Origin: Ignelater luminosus
Lineage: Eukaryota; Arthropoda; Insecta; Coleoptera; Elateridae
Direction of reading: 5' to 3'
DNA length: 64,000 bases
Assembly (NCBI GenBank): GCA_011009095.1
Contig: VTPC01000994.1
Span: 62,001 to 126,000, forward strand
How positions within the stretch are numbered: the stretch's first letter is position 1; the number at the start of each line of letters is the position of its first letter. The notes under the pieces are model-generated. The model saw nothing but the letters and a program-made list of their open reading frames with translations, searched no databases and was not told where the DNA came from. This document shows, in pieces, positions 57,884-64,000 of this stretch. The translations under genes and the position numbers were made by a program.

Positions 57884-58051
57884 TTATTTCAATTTCTCTG
57901 TCAATGATCCTTTGACTAATGGATTTCTATCTAATGCTTGGCTAGAGTTTCGTCTATATGTAGGCATATCACAGAAAGGGTCATAAGCGGTGTCTTCAAT
58001 AGAATTAACATTACGAGACCGGCGCTTTTGAATTTCCCCGCGGTTTAACAT
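57884..58051 (-). CDS. possible terminal exon of an unidentified host gene
   Basis: A minus-strand frame open from 58072 and ending with TGA-free sequence at a TAA (57884-57886). The part from RGEIQKRRSRNVNSIEDTAY through PFCDMPTYRRNSSQALDRNP to TEKLK has mixed, polar composition unlike the Phe/Lys/Ile/Asn-rich chance frames of the window. Its base composition is also less AT-rich than its flanks. I recognise no domain. No strong splice acceptor is evident; an ATG lies at 58051, but a frame of 56 codons alone would be unusually short. It could be a last exon, a fragment, or chance. Confidence 0.25.
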   Translation of the reverse strand: MLNRGEIQKRRSRNVNSIEDTAYDPFCDMPTYRRNSSQALDRNPLVKGSLTEKLK

Positions 58052-58072
58052 AAGAGGGTATGAGAAATGCAA

Positions 58073-60180
58073 TGAAGGTGAGGTGATTTTCCATATAATA
58101 GCATTAAAACGTTTCGTAGAAAGCTTTTGAACGATTCATTTCCGTCACCGGTACCATCGTGATCCTCTGGTCAAGCCCGATCAATTGACACCCCCATGAC
58201 CCTATTTCAGATATTCCTATATACGAAACTCGAACCTAACACTTTCCATTTCTACAGCTACAATAGTCTTTTGGCGGCCAATTCTGGCAAGGATTTTTCA
58301 AGTTGTTTAAAAACGTTTTCCGTTGGTGCTTTTTCCTAAGAAAACATCTTTGACGATACGGCACTCCCTGTAAATTAATCATAACTGAACGGTCACTTTG
58401 TACACTCGTTACATAATCGTTTGGTTAACACTTTATTTATTATCTAGGATCTCTTATAGTCTTTTCTTCCATTGCAGGGAATTCTTGATAATTTTTATTT
58501 AAGGTTGAGTAAATTTTGCGTACTAATCCGAGTTCTGCCTTGAGTTTCGCTTCAAATATATTCATTTAGTTCTATAATAATCAATAAGTTATTTATAATG
58601 TTAACAGATATTCTGTTTAAGGTCTCTTTAAGGTTTTATTGTTCAAATTGTTACCGTACGTGACTTTTAGTAAAATTTAATCGTCTTACAGCCGCCTAAA
58701 CATTTTTTGTGGTCATCATTTCGTAGAAAGTTCTGTTGATACTTCAGCTTCTTATGTTGTAAAGAAAGCCTGGTTCATACCCGAAGTATGAACCTTGGAA
58801 ATTTTCCACGGTCTTTATGCTTGTCTATGTTAACACCGATAATACAGTGTACAACCAGCTTCTTTATTATTTCAAATTGTTTCATGTGTAAAATCATCTC
58901 AGGGAGTCAAAATCTGAACACCACGTAGGACGGGTGTCTCCGCGATTACCCAGGTCTCTGCTCTCATTGTTAAAATCAAAACTTACCGTGGGCTTACCTT
59001 AAGTGCCTTTTTTTGAGTCTTATCGTGTTTTTCAGAGAGGGGTTTAAAAAACAATGTCGACAAGCTAGTTGGATCCGAGTTTCTAATCCAAAGGACCATT
59101 CCTAAGTTATGAAGTTCGCAAATGTTTGCCGTCTGGATCTTTTCGGGACCATATTATTTGGCAGCGAGAATTTATGATTTTCTTCTGGTTACCATGGTGT
59201 ATTTCCTGATGGAAACTATCTGTTTTGTTTTGTCGTGTGTGTTCGTTTGATGGATGGAAAAATTGGTATTCTCTCCGTTAAAAAATTAGAGTTTTGTGGT
59301 TGTGAAGATTTAAGTGTTTAAAATTTATTGTGGACGAAACCATGCCTTCTCATCGTTCAATTTTGTGTAAATCTAACTTTTGTTAACTGAGAACGTTGCT
59401 GGAAATCAAAAGACCTCCAGATTTAGAGAGTAAGGGCGGAAATCTTTTATTTTATATGTACGTGTGTATTTTTCTACTTATATATTGTTTAAATGCTTTG
59501 AGTATTTAACGTAAAATACTATTTAACTTCTTTTAAATGATAAACAAAGTATCTTCATTATGTAACCATTCCGGAAATACCTAGCGAAATACTAGGCTGT
59601 TTAAAATTTTGTAATAATCTTTTGTTTTTTGTTTGAAATAATAAATGCAATTTCATATGTCCTAAATTCCTAATGGTTTTAAGTTTTGTTTGGCTTTGTC
59701 TTTCGAGTTGTTTAATTCAATAATTCCTTTGCGTTTTAATAGTTTTTAAACGCATTTGTTTAACGGGTCTCTCAGACCTAATTTTTATATAACGATGTCA
59801 TTCTTTTACTTAATGTTTGTAAAGTAATAATTTCTTTATTCAACCATACCATTTTGAACCTTTCTTGTACAGATGTTTTTTTTTAAATTTGATTTCGAAG
59901 CATAAAAAATAAACTCGTGTAGTTTAACTTCTGTGTTCTTATTTATGTAAGCTTGTTTTGTCTTATAAGATATTTAGGTACCGTATAGATGGGATCCTGA
60001 CTTCTAGTAACAAAAATAATATTTGATTTTGTGTATAAAACATTATTTACAGTTTTAAGAAGCGAGAGTGAGGCTGGAGATCTAAAACGCTTATTTTATT
60101 TGAAGTTGCGAAACTAATGTAGGTTCCCTGGTAAGTAAACAGAATGCAATTTGACCTCAGGACACGATTTTTAAGTTTTT
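58073..60180. other. intergenic sequence, no gene recognised
   Basis: AT-rich, with less AT-rich patches near 58140-58370 and 58900-59000. CGGCACTCCCTGTA near 58360 resembles a phrase often found at ends of insect repeats. No gene is supported. Confidence 0.4.
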
Positions 60181-60252
60181 ATATACAGGGTGGTATTTTG
60201 AGTGAACCCTATATACAAGGTGTTGTTTGAAAAGAAGGCCATATACAGGGTG
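60181..60252 (+). repeat. 30-bp tandem repeat with ATATACAGGGTG core, three copies
   Basis: ATATACAGGGTG starts at 60181, ATATACAAGGTG at 60211 and ATATACAGGGTG at 60241, exactly 30 bp apart. The rest of each unit is more diverged. Confidence 0.85.
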
Positions 60253-61079
60253 CTAGTCTACGAGAAGCTGCTAGGGTTGGCCGATGGTTTCTTCTATTTC
60301 CACTTCTGGCGCCCTCTAGGTATCTTTTTGGGTTTATTAGTTAAAATCTAAGTTTTAGGTTCAGGTAAGAAACATAAATACCTGGGTTATTTACTGCCTT
60401 TCACTCCCCCATCTTCGACTTCGAAAAACGGGATCGAACATCTTTCTATTTCTGATTTATACGATAACTAGGCCTCTTTTTTAGCTTTTTCCCGTTACAA
60501 TTAGTTCCTTTAAATTACTGATATGCGTTAGCGGATTAACTTATCTTCAATTATTTCTTATTGCAGGAGACACGGAATATAAATGTTTTTATGTAGTATT
60601 TCTTTATTCAAGTTTATAAAGAAGGTTCCTATAATAGTACACGTAGATGGTGTTAATTTATTGTAACACCAATATGAGGCACTGAGAAAAAATTCAAATA
60701 TGGCAGTTGTAGAGGTTTTGTTCGTGCTCCTGTCATAACTGCTTGCTAAGTTGATTATTTGCTTTTTGTAATAATTATTATAGTTTTATAATTTATATTA
60801 TTGTGTTATTCATCAAGAAAGGTAAAAAATTGCTAAAAGTTTTGTTGTTTTCTTATTTACTTGTAAACATTGATATATTAAATTGAGTACCTTGGGCAAA
60901 ACAATATAAAAAATTAATGCAACTGATTTAGAAATGGTAGCAATATCCACTTTAACCTTTTATGGCAGTTCAAAGTAAATAAAGCTAATGCCTACAACTA
61001 AACGTATGAGAAAGCAACTAAACAAAAAATATTCAAACTTCTTACAACCGGATTGAAAAAAGTGCAATCCTAAGTATAG
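60253..61079. other. intergenic sequence
   Basis: No gene. TTAACCTTTTATGGC near 60953 could be the left end of the piggyBac relic that follows, but no partner was found. Confidence 0.35.
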
Positions 61080-62250
61080 CAGTTAGAAAATACCGTCAGA
61101 TAATGCTGCTAACAGGGTGGAAAATGTAATTCAGGAATTGAAAATCTTACTCCAAAAGATATATTCGAGAAAATAGTAGATAAAGATATTATATAACATG
61201 TTGTAGATCAAACTTTGCTATATGCTCGACAAATGATCATACATACGAATTGAGAAACCTTTTGGGGATACTTTTCTTGACTGGTTATCATAAACTGACA
61301 AGAGAATTCCTTTACTGGTCCCTTAATGGGGATCTTCATATAAACGTGGTCTCCAACTGCATGTCCAAAAACAGATATTTATAAATAAAGAAATATCTCC
61401 ATATAAACGATGATATTTGAATAAACGATGATAAGGTTTAAACCATTCATGGAAACGTTAAAAGTTTCCAACAGTAAGGAATTTCTCACAAGCGTTTATC
61501 TATAGACGAAGCAATGGCGAGATACTATATGGACACCATTCTGCCAAACAGTTCATTAGAGGCAAGCCTGTAACAGGAACGTTGAGACAAAATCGTAGGA
61601 GAAATGCCCTTTAATATTTGTCAAAGTAATGGAGAAGAAAAAAAGTGCTATCCATGATAGCTGCTTCGATACAGTAAATCAGTTACTTCTTGTACGCTGA
61701 AATAATAACAGTGTTTACACTATAGCAACAAATTATTATTTCATTGATCCATTTGAAAAAGCAAGAAAAGCTTGCTGTGGAACGGCCCAATGTGTTCCAA
61801 ACGTATAATAAAGAAATGGGTGTAGTGGATTCCAACCACCAAGGAATAAATACTTACCGAACTGTAATCAGAGGTAAAAAATAGTATTGGGTACTTATTA
61901 CTTCAATGTTGAACGTAGCCATGGTAAATGCCTGGAATGCTTGAAAACTCCATATATTTGCTTTAGATGAAAAGATTGATTTGCTCCTATTTCAAACGAA
62001 TGTGACCCGACATTATCTTTGCTTTTCAACTAAAAAGACTAAAAAATCTAGGAATAGCGGCACAGTTCCACGCAGCATTGCAAAAAAAACAATATTGGGA
62101 ACTACCCCTAAAAGATTGCTAATCGGCGTAGATGTTATATCTGCCATGAACGTGTAAGGTGGCAATGTGTAAAGTGTGTTGTCATTTAAAAGGGGCAGTT
62201 TATGGTTTTACCTGTTTATTATAGTCCGAGGGAGATCTATCACTAATTGA
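61080..62250 (+). pseudogene. piggyBac transposase relic
   Basis: Decayed piggyBac transposase, recognised from motifs in order. ELRNLLGILFLTGYHKL then FLYWSLNGDLH at 61247-61345 is the conserved start of the catalytic region. LSIDEAM at 61496-61516 holds the first Asp; after a shift, AKQFIRGKPV follows near 61540-61570. VERPNVFQTYNKEMGVVD at about 61777-61830 holds the third Asp region, followed by INTYRTVIRGKK and VAMVNAW near 61850-61940. A C-terminal Cys-rich finger, RCYICHERVRWQCVKCV, lies at 62128-62180. Many stops and shifts are present. The Ty3/gypsy LTR begins about 130 bp downstream. Confidence 0.8.
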
Positions 62251-62379
62251 TGAAACACCTAATAATATTTTAATTGTATAATCGTTTTTGTAATATGGAT
62301 TTTTTAAAGCGGTATTTCAGTGCAATCAAGGATTATCTTACACTTTTTAAACTTTAGAAAATATTTTGGAATGGTTTCT

Positions 62380-62540
62380 TGTAGTGAGAGCTGGCAACAT
62401 GGTAATGTGACAGCACTTGCCTCTCCCCGCTCGCAAGATGTCCGATAGAGTTGTATGCTGTAGGCTGTATGAAAGATTGTTGTAAGATAATAAATGCTAT
62501 AAAATAAACTATTCTTATAATTAAGAAGCCTCCCCAAACA
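62380..62540 (+). repeat. 5' LTR (about 161 bp)
   Basis: The proposed LTR starts TGTAGTGAGAGCTGG and ends CCCCAAACA. Near its end it has AATAAATGC and CTATAAAATAAAC, which can serve as polyadenylation and TATA-like signals. It is followed at once by TGGTGGCAGCGG, in the position of a tRNA primer-binding site. The right border is firmer than the left. Confidence 0.55.
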
Positions 62541-62640
62541 TGGTGGCAGCGGAAAAACGACATTAAAATAAACGAAATACCGGTAAATGTAAATCAACAA
62601 ACGAAAAAGAAACGAGTACGAGAAAAAAAAAAGAAGAAAC

Positions 62641-63477
62641 ATAGCGGAAGCATCAGAAGCAGTTGTGCTGAATAACCTTAAAGCACCGGAAAAATTAGAT
62701 TTTCAGGATCCGAATGCATGGTTTAAATGGAAACTAAGATTCGAAAGGTATTTGAAGCTAAGTCAACAAACGAAGAAATCCGACGAAGATAAAATTGACT
62801 TAATGTTGTATTTGATGGGAGAAAAGGCGGATGACATTTTCTTGACCTTCAAACAAACCGAAGAAAACGGAGAAAATGTAAAATGGTCGTATGAAAAGTT
62901 AGTAGCTGCTTTCGATAAACATTTTAAACCGAGAGTAAATGTTGTATTTGAAAGATACAAATTTAATGCTCGAATTCAGCAACCTGGTGAAACCGCAGAA
63001 AGTTTCATTACAGCCCTTCATAAATTGGCAGAATCATGTGAATACGGACAAATGAAACCAGGACAAATAAAAGAAGAACTGATACGGGATCGTATAGTAA
63101 TTGGAATGGCAGATGCAAGACTAAGCGAACAAATGCAAATGAAAAGTGAACTAACACTGCAACAAGCTGTGCAAATGTGCAGGCAAGGGGAAATGCAAAA
63201 CAAAGAGTCCCGGCAGATAAGAAGTTCAAAAGAAATCAACAGTGTACAAACCGAAGGAAGAAGACAAACAAAAGTCACACAGAGGTCGTCTGAGCAGCAC
63301 GAACCAGGTCGACCAAAGTCAGGTTCACCACAAGAAAAACGATCACACAATCAAAAGAACTGTGAGTATCGTGGATATTTTTACAGACATTCCAAAAGTC
63401 AATGTAAAGCTAAGAATGCTGTTTGTCATAATTGTAAAAGATTAGGGCATTTTGAGAAGAACAAGCTAGTGATTTAA
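62641..63477 (+). CDS. Ty3/gypsy gag polyprotein, start codon and zinc knuckles damaged
   Basis: Gag forms the retrotransposon's particle and binds its RNA. The frame begins at 62641 with ATA where the family would have ATG (AEASEAVVLNNL follows); the next candidate in the frame is GTG at 62665. The capsid-like part has LDFQDPNAWFKWKLRFERYL, LYLMGEKADDIFL, FNARIQQPGETAESFI and DRIVIGMADARLSEQM, typical of Ty3/gypsy gag. A basic, Gln-rich tail leads to two CCHC knuckles: the first (CEYRG) has Arg for the second Cys, and the second (CHNCKRLGHFEKN) lacks the last Cys. The frame otherwise stays open for about 270 codons. It ends at a TAA at 63475-63477, overlapping the pol frame. Confidence 0.85.
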   Translation: MAEASEAVVLNNLKAPEKLDFQDPNAWFKWKLRFERYLKLSQQTKKSDEDKIDLMLYLMGEKADDIFLTFKQTEENGENVKWSYEKLVAAFDKHFKPRVNVVFERYKFNARIQQPGETAESFITALHKLAESCEYGQMKPGQIKEELIRDRIVIGMADARLSEQMQMKSELTLQQAVQMCRQGEMQNKESRQIRSSKEINSVQTEGRRQTKVTQRSSEQHEPGRPKSGSPQEKRSHNQKNCEYRGYFYRHSKSQCKAKNAVCHNCKRLGHFEKNKLVI

Positions 63478-64000
63478 TTGTAAATAGAATAAGTTTTCAG
63501 AATAATTCTCAATTTAAAGTAGATATAGAAGTAGCAGAATTAAATAAAAACTTAGAATTTTTAGTAGATACAGGATCTGAAATAACTTGTATCAGTACTA
63601 GTGAATTAAAACCTCATATTAAGCTAAGTAAGCCAATTCGAAAAGCTTGTGGACCAGATGGTCATGAATTGGAAGTAGTGGGCTACACAAGATTGAAGCT
63701 ATGTTATAATAGAATAAACAAATTTATAAAAGTATATTTTATAAATAACTTGTTAAACCCAATTCTAGGGTGCGATGCCATTAAACAACTACAAATTCTT
63801 AAAATAGTAGGTAATGTGCAAATAGAAAAAGAATTTCCAGAAGTATTTAAGGAATTAGGTAAAATTAAAGGAGAAATGGAGATCAAAGTAAATGAAAATG
63901 CTAAACCTCATGCACTCACAACTCCTAGAATTGTACCTATTTCACTTCTAAACAAAGTTAAAGCAGAATTGGATAGAATGATAAAATTAGATGTAATAGA
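63456..64000 (+). CDS. Ty3/gypsy pol, 5' part: protease and start of reverse transcriptase
   Basis: A frame open from 63456 to the window edge, shifted -1 relative to gag and overlapping its last 22 bp. This arrangement fits expression by ribosomal frameshifting, although I see no obvious slippery heptamer. The aspartic protease has FLVDTGSEITCIS near 63558-63597, with catalytic Asp at 63567, and NPILGCDAIKQL near 63757-63790. The linker ends with EFPEVFKELGKI, and the reverse transcriptase begins with TPRIVPISLLNKVKAELDRM near 63920-63980. There is no stop in 545 bp. It lacks an ATG of its own near the start, as usual for pol. Confidence 0.88.

Larger units (their letters stand above)
62380..64000 (+). 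mobile_element. Ty3/gypsy retrotransposon, 5' part (continues past the window)
   Basis: A 5' LTR, gag and the start of pol are present in order on the plus strand. The gag type and very short LTR suggest the Mag lineage, which is an inference. The 3' part lies beyond the right edge, so completeness cannot be judged. Confidence 0.8.

Overview
The window reads as AT-rich nuclear DNA of an arthropod, most likely an insect. It has no operons, no ribosome binding sites and no tRNA or rRNA genes that I can see. Almost everything recognisable is transposable-element sequence: mariner elements with TA target sites, pogo/Tigger-like elements with a pipsqueak-type HTH, a hAT element with spliceosomal introns, piggyBac-type elements with TTAA sites, non-LTR retrotransposons and Ty3/gypsy elements. 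No host gene is supported with confidence; the best candidate is one short possible exon near 57.9-58.1 kb. The species cannot be named from this alone.

Layout. 0.7-1.1 kb: LINE endonuclease fragment. 1.23-2.52 kb: mariner copy A. 3.2-4.3 kb: decayed IS630/Tc1-type transposase. 4.87-7.90 kb: Tigger-like element A with a C-terminal PHD finger. 11.2-13.9 kb: LINE relic on the minus strand, split by a mariner relic (11.41-12.52 kb). 16.1-18.0 kb: GC-richer, unexplained sequence ending in GC-rich hairpins. 21.2-22.5 kb: mariner copy B, same family as copy A. 26.07-26.91 kb: non-autonomous piggyBac-type element. 27.76-30.99 kb: hAT element with an exact 8-bp target duplication. 32.06-35.52 kb: Tigger-like element B, probably carrying LTR-like sequence. 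35.6-36.9 kb: Ty3/gypsy pol relic. 37.7-38.6 kb: second Tc1-like relic. 40.7-42.2 kb: large cysteine-rich transposase-like pseudogene, tentatively Sola-like. 42.46-43.25 kb: internally deleted mariner. 50.9-54.6 kb: LINE interrupted by a MITE and by a nearly intact mariner with perfect terminal repeats. 61.1-62.25 kb: piggyBac transposase relic. 62.38 kb to the right edge: 5' LTR, gag and start of pol of a Ty3/gypsy element that runs out of the window. The long stretches between (7.9-11.2, 14-16, 18-21, 43.6-50.8 and 54.6-61 kb) show nothing I can support as genes.

The elements do not work together as a pathway; they record layers of insertion. Nesting gives relative ages: the mariner at 52.7-54.0 kb and the MITE at 52.0-52.4 kb are younger than the LINE they interrupt, and the mariner at 11.4-12.5 kb is younger than its LINE. 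Every complete-looking transposase gene carries at least one nonsense codon or frameshift, so no autonomous element is evident, although the 52.7-kb mariner has only one visible break. The most structured signals are the terminal and subterminal repeat arrays of the hAT and Tigger-like elements and the transposase-PHD architecture shared by the two Tigger-like elements. I found no convincing undescribed system beyond these.
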